A DNA stretch of 64,000 nt, taken from positions 56,849 through 120,848 of the forward strand of contig JALSGS010000056.1 of assembly GCA_026982695.1 (NCBI GenBank), given 5' to 3'. Below the pieces are notes generated by a model. That model saw nothing but the letters and a program-made list of their open reading frames with translations. It was not told where the DNA came from and made no database searches. The stretch's first letter is position 1, and each line of letters begins with the position of its first letter. This DNA is from Saprospiraceae bacterium. Lineage in GTDB: Bacteria > Bacteroidota > Bacteroidia > Chitinophagales > Saprospiraceae. The position numbers and the translations under genes were made by a program. Shown in pieces: positions 17,810 to 26,076 of this stretch.

Positions 17810-19285
17810 ATGAAGTGGCTATTTTTTATTTCCTTGTGTTTGTCCAGCCTGACTGTTTTGCATGCGCAGGTACTACAGTACTCCGAACGCGAAGTGCAGC
17901 AACAGGCGGCTTTTCTTGAAGGTGAAAAGTGGTTTCTCTTAGGCCAATGGGAGAAGGCAGAAAAAAAGCTCAAGGCACTGGTAGCTGAGCATCCCAACCT
18001 GGATGCTGCCCACTATACCTTGGCGCGATTGTACGATACGCTGGGGCAATATCAGCAGGCATTGACACATATAGTACAGGCCGTGACCCTTGCCCCTGAC
18101 AACCCCTGGTATCGGCTCGAACAAGCTCATTTATTAGAGGCCTTACGCCGATTTGATCAGGCAGCAGCGGTGTTTGCTGCCTTGCGCCGTAAAGAACCTC
18201 ATGTGATTGAGTGGTATTTTCGAGAAGCGTCTTGTTACATTGAGGCAGGCCAATTGACTAAGGCAGTGAAAGTATATGAGGCCTTGGAAAAGAAAATAGG
18301 CATCAACGAAGAGCTGTCACGCCGCAAGCATGCCCTATATCTGGCTATGAATGAACTGAAGAAAGCCGAGCGCACACTACAGGAACTGATCGACGCCTTT
18401 CCCGACAAACCGAGATATCGCTATCTCCTAGCCCAATTCTACGAGCACAATGGCCAGGCTGAACGCGCGTACAAAGTGTGGCGACAAGTAGCTGAGCGTT
18501 GGCCTGATGATGCGCAGGCCAAACTGGCACTGGTACAGTATGACCAGGCTCATAACAGCGAATTGCAACGATTGCAACAACTAAAAGAGGTTTTTGCCAA
18601 ACCCGACCTGCCTATTGATGCCAAACTTAAACAAATTGTGCCCTTCATACAGCAATTGTCGCAAAACCCTCAGGCGCCATTTGCACAGCTACTACTCGAA
18701 CTGACTACTCTGCTCACTCAGGTACATCCTACTGATGCCAAGGCTTGGGCTGCCGCTGCCGATGTGTACTATTGTCTGGACCAAGAGGAAAAAGCCATCG
18801 AATTGTATAACCGAGCCCTTGAAGCCGACGAGGCCACCTATTCGGTATGGGAGCAACTACTTCAAATATTATGGCAAGGCGCGCGCTATGAAGAGCTGTT
18901 ACGCCGTTCGGAAGAGGCCTTAGAAGTTTTTCCCAATCAACCCACAATTTGGTATTTCAATGCCTTGGGTTGGCTCGAAACGGCCCAGCCCGATCAGGCC
19001 TTGGCTAGCGTGGAAAATGCTTCCTTTATGCCTATGGATGAGCCACTTCAAGCCCGCTTTGAAGTGCTACGTGCCCGAATCTCGTTGCAGCAAGGCAAAA
19101 TGGATCGCGCCAAGGAATTACTCGATCGTGCGCTAACCCAGTGGCCTCAATTGCCCGAAGCATGGGAAGCTTTAGGCGATTGGTATGCAGCACAAGGCAA
19201 TATGGAACAGGCTCGACAACTGTGGCGAAAAGCTGCTTCGGCAGGAGGTACTGCTAACAGCCTTTTGCGAAAGCTGCAGCAATAG
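17810..19285 (+). CDS. secreted/periplasmic tetratricopeptide repeat protein
   Basis: 491 residues with a signal peptide (MKWLFFISLCLSSLTVLHAQ). The rest is a chain of TPR helices, for example AHYTLARLYDTLGQYQQALTH (about 65-85), WYFREASCYIEAGQLTKAVKVY, RYLLAQFYEHNGQAERAYKVW and a C-terminal EALGDWYAAQGNMEQARQLW. There is no transmembrane segment after the signal and no lipobox, so a periplasmic scaffold is likely. In many Bacteroidota a similar TPR gene follows dut and precedes DUF4292 and murein peptidase genes; those partners are not here. The binding partner is unknown. Confidence 0.88.
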   Translation: MKWLFFISLCLSSLTVLHAQVLQYSEREVQQQAAFLEGEKWFLLGQWEKAEKKLKALVAEHPNLDAAHYTLARLYDTLGQYQQALTHIVQAVTLAPDNPWYRLEQAHLLEALRRFDQAAAVFAALRRKEPHVIEWYFREASCYIEAGQLTKAVKVYEALEKKIGINEELSRRKHALYLAMNELKKAERTLQELIDAFPDKPRYRYLLAQFYEHNGQAERAYKVWRQVAERWPDDAQAKLALVQYDQAHNSELQRLQQLKEVFAKPDLPIDAKLKQIVPFIQQLSQNPQAPFAQLLLELTTLLTQVHPTDAKAWAAAADVYYCLDQEEKAIELYNRALEADEATYSVWEQLLQILWQGARYEELLRRSEEALEVFPNQPTIWYFNALGWLETAQPDQALASVENASFMPMDEPLQARFEVLRARISLQQGKMDRAKELLDRALTQWPQLPEAWEALGDWYAAQGNMEQARQLWRKAASAGGTANSLLRKLQQ

Positions 19286-19554
19286 CGCACTATGAGTAAA
19301 AGCTAAAAGCCTCTTTAGCTGCTGGCATGGGATATATTGCCCAACACAATGCATGCTGTTTTGTGCACTGGATAGTAGTGCAGGGAGTAATATCGAAGCC
19401 GCTGAGGGAAGACTTGGGTCTTAGGCCGAAGTTTTCTTTTTGGGCAGTGCCGATGCAGATTTTTTTTTTGCGTTTTCCCGAACAATTTGTGTGTGTACCT
19501 ACATCCATTAGCGAATCTTTTAATTAGCTTATTCACGCAAAAATGATTGGGGTT

Positions 19555-19815
19555 ATGAAAAAACGAGCATTTTCTTTCACACACTTATTGTTCGTAGGCG
19601 TATTGTTCTTCGCCTTGGTTTCTTGTGGCGACCAAACGGGCCAAGCAGTTGAAGAAACTAGCCAGGAAGAAGTGCAGACGCAAATGGAACAACCAGCAGA
19701 AGAAGTCACACAAACAGTAGAGGCTGTAGCCGATACAGTGCAAACAGAAGTACAAGAAGCAGCTAATAGCATTCAAAGTGCTGTAAAAGAGGAAGGTGAA
19801 GTACAGCAACAGTGA
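19555..19815 (+). CDS. small acidic lipoprotein
   Basis: 86 residues from the MKKRAFSF start; a start at 19543 would add four residues. The signal peptide ends in the lipobox LVSC (Cys at about 24). The mature 62 residues are strongly acidic and rich in Glu, Gln, Val and Thr with no aromatic residues, and a heptad-like EAVADTVQTEVQEAANSI suggests one long helix. No known domain. It stands alone between the TPR gene and a convergent racemase-fold gene, followed by a strong terminator. A periplasmic or outer-membrane tethered helix is inference. Confidence 0.72.
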   Translation: MKKRAFSFTHLLFVGVLFFALVSCGDQTGQAVEETSQEEVQTQMEQPAEEVTQTVEAVADTVQTEVQEAANSIQSAVKEEGEVQQQ

Positions 19816-19839
19816 TTGTGCACAATGCACGTGTAGCAA

Positions 19840-19880
19840 AAAGCGTCGGTAGGTAGCGTACCTGCCGGCGCTTTGCTTTT
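19840..19880. terminator. bidirectional terminator between lipoprotein and D-serine dehydratase-like gene
   Basis: A 14-bp stem (19840-19853 with 19861-19874, two G-T wobbles) around a 7-base loop, followed by GCTTTT on the plus strand and preceded by an A-run that serves the minus strand. It lies between convergent genes. Confidence 0.8.
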
Positions 19881-19893
19881 GAAAAAGCGTCTG

Positions 19894-21024
19894 TTACATC
19901 GTCTCCAGCACACTACCCGTAGGTGTGTATAGCTGCTCGCTTAGATCGATAGTCAGACAAGAATGTACGGGTAAGATGCCTATCAGATCGCCTGGTTGTA
20001 CTGCATCGAACAACTCAGGTGAGGCGACAATGACGCCATGCTCCTGCGACAAGCTACGCACATAGCTGCCTTCTTGCCCGGGCAACTGCCATCGAAGTTG
20101 ATCGTCAAAGCGTACAGGCAACCCATATATTTTAGTGCCTTTCGGCAAACCTGTCCACTCGTCCAAAACCGAATGGCCATCCAACTCGATGTGTTCCTTT
20201 GACAGATGTATCGCCCCACCATAGACTACAATTTCTGACCGATCGGAATGCTTGGCTACTACGGGGCATGCCACAGCTAGTGCGATGCGATCAAAAGTAC
20301 ATGCACCAATCTGTACTTGCATCAAGTCATAGGTGACAAAATTGCCTGGCCGGATCTCGTCTACTCCTTGCCAATCGGTCGCTACACTACAAGTAGGGGT
20401 GTCACCTACAGAAATGATGAGGTGCGGGTAGTGGGCTTTCCATCGGTCTGCTACCTTTTTCATGAGGGCTATCGATTGCACGTGTGTCTCTTTGATCTGA
20501 TGAGCTGAGCGAGCACGATACGCGGAGCCTGCATGAGTGAGAAAACCTCTGAAGTTAAGCATAGGTGCTGCCTCGATCATAGACAGCAAGGCAGCTTGAG
20601 TTGCTATGTCATCGGGCAACACACCTGTGCGATGTGCTCCCGTGTCAATTTTGATGAATATGCCTATTTGACGTCGAATGAAGGGTATTATTTGCCGCAA
20701 GGCATCCACATCAGTGACCAATATGTTGAGCTGTACGCGTTCGGCCAACAGATTGTATTGTGCAGCCTGGCGTGGGTTCACTGGAAAAGCAATTGTGATA
20801 TCGCGCCAGCCTTCATCGGCAAAATATTGAGCCATTTGCACCGATGAAACAGTGATGCACTGGACACCTACTCGCTTGAACCAGCGGCCGATTGCTCGCG
20901 ACTGGTGTGTCTTGAAGTGAGGGCGAAAGCAAAGGCCATACCGATGGGCTTTTTCAGCCATCAAGGCAATGTTCTGACGGCACTTCAAGTCGTCGAGTAT
21001 CGGGGTAGGCACTTGAATTTGCAT
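19894..21024 (-). CDS. PLP- and metal-dependent D-serine dehydratase / D-threonine aldolase family enzyme
   Basis: 376 residues. The N-terminal alanine-racemase-like barrel carries the PLP lysine in RPHFKTHQ (Lys38); the phosphate-binding loop is SVGDTPTCS. The C-terminal beta domain has the metal motif VHSCLTIDL with His354 and Cys356. A His-x-Cys pair is typical of the zinc-dependent eukaryotic-type D-serine dehydratases, whereas D-threonine aldolases usually have His-x-Asp, so D-serine ammonia-lyase activity is more likely; this is inference from two residues. It acts in the cytoplasm on D-amino acids. An exact repeated word at 20137 reads Leu-Pro-Lys-Gly. Confidence 0.88.
   Translation of the reverse strand: MQIQVPTPILDDLKCRQNIALMAEKAHRYGLCFRPHFKTHQSRAIGRWFKRVGVQCITVSSVQMAQYFADEGWRDITIAFPVNPRQAAQYNLLAERVQLNILVTDVDALRQIIPFIRRQIGIFIKIDTGAHRTGVLPDDIATQAALLSMIEAAPMLNFRGFLTHAGSAYRARSAHQIKETHVQSIALMKKVADRWKAHYPHLIISVGDTPTCSVATDWQGVDEIRPGNFVTYDLMQVQIGACTFDRIALAVACPVVAKHSDRSEIVVYGGAIHLSKEHIELDGHSVLDEWTGLPKGTKIYGLPVRFDDQLRWQLPGQEGSYVRSLSQEHGVIVASPELFDAVQPGDLIGILPVHSCLTIDLSEQLYTPTGSVLETM
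20137..20149 (-). repeat. exact copy of repeated word TTTGCCGAAAGGC
   Basis: Inside the D-serine dehydratase-like gene. A one-mismatch form, TTTGCCGCAAGGC, occurs in the same gene at 20691-20703. Confidence 0.7.
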
Positions 21025-21212
21025 AAAGGCTTATTGAATGTGTAAGCCGCCTCAAGCGCAGGTGTCGCACGGCCTCTCAGCAGTGAGTCTTAGAATGATA
21101 TGGCCCATACAGAACGCAGTCGCCTGAGCTGCACACTACCTTGAGAGGCACTAAAGTAGCAAAAGAAAGGCGATTTGCCCTGAGGTATCCCACAATTAAC
21201 TTACAAAGTCGC

Positions 21213-21866
21213 TCATAGGCGTGCTATCACGGTCTGATTTCCCTTTACTTTCTGTCCGATGGATACTTCCACTTTTGCCGAGAGAGGCAGGAAAAGATCG
21301 ACGCGCGAGCCAAATTTGATGAACCCCATATCGGAGCCTTGTTCGACCCATTGCCCTTCACGCAAATAGTTGACGATACGCTTGGCCAGGGCACCTGCAA
21401 TTTGTCTACATAAGATTTCTGCTTCACCTGTATCGATCACCACAGTGGTGCGTTCGTTTTCCTCAGAAGATTTTGGGTGCCATGCAACTAAATAGCGCCC
21501 AGGGTGATAGCGAAAGTAGTTCACCTTGCCACTGATGGGATTGCGGTTGACGTGTACGTTGGTAGGGCTCATAAAGATCGATACCTGAATGCGCCGGTCT
21601 TTGAAATATTCTTTTTCCTCTACTTCTTCGATGCAGACAATTTTTCCATCGGCAGGTGCCAGCACTACATTTTGCCCCGCAATGAGCATCTCTCGGTCTG
21701 GATTTCGAAAAAACTGCAATACCGACAGAAACAAAACTGTTGATCCGGTAAGTGTAGCCTCAAAAGCTTGGGGCCAGAGGTGAGATACCGTCGTGCATGC
21801 AAACATCAGCGTTAGGCCAAGCAGGAAGAGAATTTTGTGGCCTTCTCTATGAATGCGAATGATCAT
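21213..21866 (-). CDS. psd: phosphatidylserine decarboxylase (short, archaetidylserine-decarboxylase-like)
   Basis: 217 residues from ATG 21866; the open frame to 21923 adds a non-conserved stretch. Two hydrophobic segments lie at the N-terminus, followed by a barrel-sandwich-like domain with VLAPADGKIVCIEEV and IFMSPTNVHVNRNPISG. The self-cleavage site is in IKFGSRVDLF (Gly186-Ser187), which generates the pyruvoyl group. It makes phosphatidylethanolamine from phosphatidylserine in the inner membrane. The short form is standard in Bacteroidota. A phosphatidylserine synthase gene is not in the window. Confidence 0.95.
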   Translation of the reverse strand: MIIRIHREGHKILFLLGLTLMFACTTVSHLWPQAFEATLTGSTVLFLSVLQFFRNPDREMLIAGQNVVLAPADGKIVCIEEVEEKEYFKDRRIQVSIFMSPTNVHVNRNPISGKVNYFRYHPGRYLVAWHPKSSEENERTTVVIDTGEAEILCRQIAGALAKRIVNYLREGQWVEQGSDMGFIKFGSRVDLFLPLSAKVEVSIGQKVKGNQTVIARL

Positions 21867-21998
21867 AGTGCAATCTGTTTGAAGCAAAGTGAAAGTGCTA
21901 CAGCAGTACTCATATCCCAACAACCAATATGGAGTTTTTGCATGCAGCAGGCATGCAAATATAAGCTGTACGACTTTTGTGAGTAGGAAGAGTCGTGT

Positions 21999-22694
21999 TT
22001 ATATGACCAGATTGTGCACGTGGGCGCGATGTAAGCATTCCCTATACATGGTTAGGAAGTGCGCTTTTTGCTTGTGCCGATATTGCATTACCCAGCGGGG
22101 GTGAGGTAGCGGCCATATCTGTTCAAACCACCGATGTTGTTGGTTTGCCTTTTTGAAAAACTTGTAATTGGTACCTTGCCCAATGCTTACGGCCGCAGAT
22201 GTAGTGCCGAATAGCACTATTTGATCTTGTATGTGCCGTCTGATGTGGGGCCGTATGGTTTCTAACAATTGGCTATCGTCGTAGTAATTTGCATTGACAC
22301 CGTTGTGTAAGAATCCCAATGGACATACAGAAGTGATGAAATACTTGCTAAAGAAGTGATCAGGTCCCCCCATTTGTTCGATTACTTCGTATATGAATAT
22401 CGATGACAGTTCGGGCTTTTTTTCAAACTGATTGTCAATACCACATACTTGTTCGAGCCGGATGGGATCGGTGAAAGCAATGCCAGTCACACCTGCACCA
22501 AAGCGCCCCGGGTTAATGCCAAACAGCAGTGTGCGTGGGGCACAGTCATCGTAGTACTTGTGGTAAAAGGCTTCCATTGCGCGCCAGGTGGCTTTGTGTA
22601 CAAAGGGATAGAGCAGTTGCCAACCAGCAGGCAATTGCCAGGTGGGTTTAAGCTGCCGATAGTATGCCAAAATTTTGTCTGCAAGTGTTTGCAT
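21999..22694 (-). CDS. SMUG2-like uracil-DNA glycosylase family protein (DUF4918)
   Basis: 231 residues from ATG 22694. The longer frame to 22748 would start with GTG beside a possible TACCTTAG promoter box and is less likely. The glycosylase signatures are LFGINPGRFGAGVTGIAFTD (about 57-76) and the C-terminal LPHPRWVMQY, equivalent to the HPSPR loop that inserts into DNA. The family removes damaged uracil-type bases in base-excision repair. It has no visible partner gene. Homology is firm; the exact lesion preference is unknown. Confidence 0.87.
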   Translation of the reverse strand: MQTLADKILAYYRQLKPTWQLPAGWQLLYPFVHKATWRAMEAFYHKYYDDCAPRTLLFGINPGRFGAGVTGIAFTDPIRLEQVCGIDNQFEKKPELSSIFIYEVIEQMGGPDHFFSKYFITSVCPLGFLHNGVNANYYDDSQLLETIRPHIRRHIQDQIVLFGTTSAAVSIGQGTNYKFFKKANQQHRWFEQIWPLPHPRWVMQYRHKQKAHFLTMYRECLHRAHVHNLVI

Positions 22695-22850
22695 CTGTAG
22701 GACTTTTGCTTGTTTGTATTTATCGCCCTTTGGCAAAACTTTGGCCACTAAGGTAGCTGCATCTTAAATGCCTTTGTTATGATTACTTGCCTATTTTTGG
22801 CGAGCCTTTGAATAGTGTGAGCATATGGCAAATGATAAAAAGCGCTTTTC

Positions 22851-23369
22851 ATGCAGTTGAAATACAAACTCATATTGATAGGATTGCTCTTGGCACTGGG
22901 TTTGATCTTACACTTACAGCAGGGCTTTTTCTCTGCTTGGTATCTCTATGCGGCAGCATTATTGTTGATGACCAGCCACCTGTTATTGGGCAGCGTAGGG
23001 CAAGCTTGGCAGGCCATGCAGCGCGGCAACATAGACCAAGCCAGCGAGTGGCTTGTAGAAGTGTGGCAGCCTCAGTGGCTGTTACCTTCACAGCGCACGC
23101 GTTACTACCTGACTCAAGGTCTGCTGGCTCTGCATCGCAAAGAGTTCGATGTGGGCAAACACATGCTCGAGCAAGCTCTGGCGGTCAGTGCGGGATCTTC
23201 GCTCGATAAGGCGATTGCTTTGCTCAATTTGGCACACATATACATGCTCAAAGGAGACAATTCACAGGCTGATCGCCTGCTCGAGCAAGCAGAAGCACAT
23301 GCTGGCAATCACGAGCCAGTGCGGCACCAAATCCAAAAAGCCAAGGCCCTATTGAGGAGTGCTAATTAA
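22851..23369 (+). CDS. two-helix membrane protein with TPR domain, paralogue of the next gene
   Basis: 172 residues: two hydrophobic helices (about 5-22 and 30-47) and then TPR-like helices (residues about 50-165). The body aligns along its length with the next gene: GSVGQAWQAMQRGNIDQA pairs with GTVQSAAQLLQQGDVEGA, and QPQWLLPSQRTRYYLTQG with TPKWLYVTNRAYYYMLKG. The pair probably arose by tandem duplication. The repeats would face the cytoplasm or periplasm depending on topology, which I cannot decide. Function not recognised. A TATTTTTG at 22792-22799 may be its -7 element. Confidence 0.78.
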   Translation: MQLKYKLILIGLLLALGLILHLQQGFFSAWYLYAAALLLMTSHLLLGSVGQAWQAMQRGNIDQASEWLVEVWQPQWLLPSQRTRYYLTQGLLALHRKEFDVGKHMLEQALAVSAGSSLDKAIALLNLAHIYMLKGDNSQADRLLEQAEAHAGNHEPVRHQIQKAKALLRSAN

Positions 23370-23427
23370 ATGAAAGGCGTGTGCGTGGCGAATGTCCCTT
23401 CAACGTGCTGAAAAGTCCGAAGAGCTG

Positions 23428-23435
23428 TACTTTTG
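23428..23435 (+). promoter_or_regulatory. possible -7 promoter element of the second TPR membrane gene
   Basis: TACTTTTG fits TAnnTTTG and lies 31 bases before the ATG at 23467. Confidence 0.4.
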
Positions 23436-23466
23436 TAGCGCTTTTTTGACCACAAAAAACTCATTC

Positions 23467-24081
23467 ATGCTTTCTATCAATATTTATTTGCGTTTTGCGC
23501 TGATCGTTTTGCTGTTGGGCGGAGGGATTGCTCTGTCGATTTTCTACGGCTTCTGGTACGGCTTCCCCTTTTGGCTGATAGGGTTGATCCTGTTGGTGGG
23601 ATGGATCGCTTTGGGTACCGTGCAGTCGGCAGCTCAACTCTTGCAGCAAGGCGATGTGGAAGGCGCAGAGCAGCGCCTGAAACTCACCCTGACACCTAAG
23701 TGGCTCTATGTGACCAATCGCGCATATTACTACATGCTGAAAGGTACCATTGCCATGCAGCACAAGCAGATCGACGAAGCAGAACAATATTTTCGCATGG
23801 CGCGTGAATTGGAACTACCTACCGACAACGAAAAAGCGATGATTTTGTTCCAGCTAGCAGGAGTAGCTGCTCAACGCCACAAATGGAATCAAGCCAAAAT
23901 TTATTTGCGCGATATCAAGAAACTCAAGGTTACAGAAGAACAGCTCAAGCAGCAGATCAAAGAGTTCGAGAAAGCTATGACCAGTGCTGGCCAGCTCAAG
24001 GCTGCTACTCGCTCGGGAATGGCACACAAGGGAGGAATTAGGCAGCCTGGTGGCAAACGCCGTCGCCCAAAAATGAGGTGA
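23467..24081 (+). CDS. two-helix membrane protein with TPR domain
   Basis: 204 residues from MLSINIYLRFALIVLL; an upstream in-frame ATG at 23392 precedes the promoter-like box and is not favoured. Two hydrophobic helices are followed by a TPR module (about 55-150) and a strongly basic, glycine-rich tail (GGIRQPGGKRRRPKMR) that could bind nucleic acid or acidic partners. Only this copy has the basic tail; its paralogue ends after the TPR part. Function unknown; tandem arrangement with a paralogue and with the DUF4332 gene downstream suggests co-expression. Confidence 0.78.
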   Translation: MLSINIYLRFALIVLLLGGGIALSIFYGFWYGFPFWLIGLILLVGWIALGTVQSAAQLLQQGDVEGAEQRLKLTLTPKWLYVTNRAYYYMLKGTIAMQHKQIDEAEQYFRMARELELPTDNEKAMILFQLAGVAAQRHKWNQAKIYLRDIKKLKVTEEQLKQQIKEFEKAMTSAGQLKAATRSGMAHKGGIRQPGGKRRRPKMR

Positions 24082-24154
24082 CTAAACTCTTGCTTGATCG
24101 TATAAGGTATATGCAATGTGCAAATTTGTATGTGAATCATAAACTACATATTCC

Positions 24155-24565
24155 ATGGCTTACAGACTAATAGATATCATGGGCATCGGCGAGGTCTATG
24201 CCCAGACGCTTGAGCAAAAAGCGGGCCTAAAAACCACCGAAGATCTCTTAGAGGCAGGTGCTACTCCTAAAGGGCGCAAAGAGTTGGCCGAGAAAACAGG
24301 TATTGATCCTGCTCGCATCTTGCGCTGGGTCAACATGGCTGATTTGTTCCGCATTAAAGGCGTATCGGAAAAGTATTCCAACTTGTTAGAGTATGCAGGA
24401 GTAGACACGGTCAAGGAACTGCGGCATCGCAATCCAAAGAACCTCCATGAGAAGATGCGCGAAGTCAATGCCACGCGCAAAGTGGTAGATCGACTGCCAT
24501 CCCTCAGCGAAGTGGAAAAGTGGGTAGAGCAAGCCAAGCAATTGGATCCTAAGGTGTCTTATTAA
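24155..24565 (+). CDS. DUF4332 helix-hairpin-helix protein
   Basis: 136 residues with no signal. It matches the DUF4332 pattern of paired helix-hairpin-helix units: IMGIGEVYAQTLEQKAGLKTT (about 8-28), LAEKTGIDPARILRWVNMADL and FRIKGVSEKYSNLLEYAGV. HhH motifs bind DNA non-specifically, so a DNA-associated role is plausible but unproven. The gene lies downstream of the TPR pair and before a 450-base gene-poor stretch. Confidence 0.87.
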   Translation: MAYRLIDIMGIGEVYAQTLEQKAGLKTTEDLLEAGATPKGRKELAEKTGIDPARILRWVNMADLFRIKGVSEKYSNLLEYAGVDTVKELRHRNPKNLHEKMREVNATRKVVDRLPSLSEVEKWVEQAKQLDPKVSY

Positions 24566-25012
24566 TTGTCCCTGATTACTTTTCAGGTACTAGCCAAATG
24601 TTGCTTTTCGGCTACCGCTTCCACGCGTGATCTCGAGAAAAAGAGCGGAAAGCAACCATCTTGGACTCAAAAGGCAAGCAGATCTCGGTAGTGAGGCTTG
24701 CGTGCGCATCACCCAATTGACCTGATGTGTTGCTGGCTACGCATTGGTCCCTGTCGCCTGTATCGACAATGATGCGGAAAGTCGCTACAGCTGTTTGTCT
24801 GTAGCTACTTCCAGCTGTTAAGCGTAAAGCTATTGCTGCTTCGTGGCAATGGGCCGCTTTCCATAGATATTGGTCAATAGTGGCGCATAGTGAATACTCA
24901 TGCTTGACCAATAAGGAGTTGTAGTGCCTGGCTATAGAAAAAAAGCAGCACTGTGCTAGCTTTGTCTTCATGCAGCAAGCGATAGTTAAGCACTATGGCG
25001 TGAAGTCGTGCA
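24566..25012. other. gene-poor stretch with one uncertain small ORF
   Basis: 447 bases with no recognised gene. A 119-codon minus-strand frame (24612-24971) begins MKTKLAQCCFFSIARHYNS and has mixed composition with no domain or convincing signal peptide. It could be a decayed gene or chance. Confidence 0.4.
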
Positions 25013-25612
25013 TCAATTGCGTAAGAAGATCAACTCCCCATCATCGGCAACACGGGCTACTACAGAAGGCTGGCCCGGAGTAGTTTCCCATTGGCGGTAG
25101 CGCACTACATAGTCCATCTGTTCGAGGATATGTGAACTGACCTCGCCGAAATGGGTCGGGTAGGGATGCCCACTGATGTTGGCAGAGGTAGATACCAGGG
25201 GCTTACCTACTCGCCGAATCAACTCTTGGCAAAATGCATCTACCGCTATGCGTATACCAATTGTTCCATCTGGAGCTACCAGGTTGGTCGGCAGATTGCG
25301 TGCCCCTTCATAAATGATTGTCAGGGGCCTTTGGTGGTAGGCCAAAAGGGTCTCCAAGCGTGGATGAATGTATCCCACATACTGACGGACCATTTCCACA
25401 GAATCGGCCAGTAGGAGTAAGGGCTTTTCTGGACGCCTTCGCTTGATGGTATAGATTCGCTCAATGGCTTGAGCATGTGTGGCGTCACATCCGATGCCCC
25501 AAATGGTGTCAGTGGGATACAGAATGACGCCACCTGTGCGCAATATGTGCTCGGCCTGCATCAAATCTCGCTGTCGGATTTCTTCAATTTTTTCTGGTGT
25601 AAGGACATGCAT
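25013..25612 (-). CDS. tsaC: L-threonylcarbamoyladenylate synthase (TsaC/Sua5/YrdC family)
   Basis: 199 residues, a stand-alone YrdC domain without the C-terminal Sua5 extension. It makes threonylcarbamoyl-AMP from threonine, bicarbonate and ATP for the t6A modification of tRNAs reading ANN codons. Key parts: GGVILYPTDTIWGIGCDA (about 27-44), the IKRRRPEKPLLLL basic loop, and VSTSANISG (substrate and ATP binding). The start at 25612 matches homologues. A CATCTTTG on the minus strand at 25647-25654 may belong to its promoter. Confidence 0.95.
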   Translation of the reverse strand: MHVLTPEKIEEIRQRDLMQAEHILRTGGVILYPTDTIWGIGCDATHAQAIERIYTIKRRRPEKPLLLLADSVEMVRQYVGYIHPRLETLLAYHQRPLTIIYEGARNLPTNLVAPDGTIGIRIAVDAFCQELIRRVGKPLVSTSANISGHPYPTHFGEVSSHILEQMDYVVRYRQWETTPGQPSVVARVADDGELIFLRN

Positions 25613-26076
25613 GGGGGAGTGGCCTTTTTATTTTATTTCATTACGGCAAAGATGATCTAAGGGTGCAAATTTCTCATGCTGTTCCTTTGTTCAGCACTTT
25701 CGTTGTCGTCAATATGCCATACTTTGCTATAAAAAAAGATGGCAAAGTCATTGTGGGCGGGACATATGTGGTACTTGAGTGAATTGATGTATAGCATTCC
25801 ATCCATCTATGTGCCATTTATTAGCGTATACAATGCAGAAATGTCAGGTTTGTGTCGGAAAAACAGTTTAAGAAAGCACAACTACTTGCTTAAAGTTGTG
25901 TAATATAGCCAATCAGAGAGATTTATTTGCATATTGCAGCCCCATTGAGTGGGGGCTTAGGCGAAGGAAAAAAAGTAGCCAAGCGCGCTTTTGAGATGAA
26001 CTACACTGCAGCCATATTTTCTCGTGCCCGACTGATGCGCTGCTGCTCGAAGTCCGGTCCGATATGCTTTCGCAAA
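25613..26076. other. intergenic region before the PKD-domain gene
   Basis: 464 bases. CACAACT (25877-25883) and AGTTGTG (25894-25900) form a short hairpin. An open frame without signal peptide (from 25927) continues into the next gene and probably is not translated. Confidence 0.45.

Noticed and set aside
24612..24971. 119-codon minus-strand frame as a gene
   Set aside because: No domain, no promoter match and no convincing signal peptide; kept only as an uncertain note in the gap entry.
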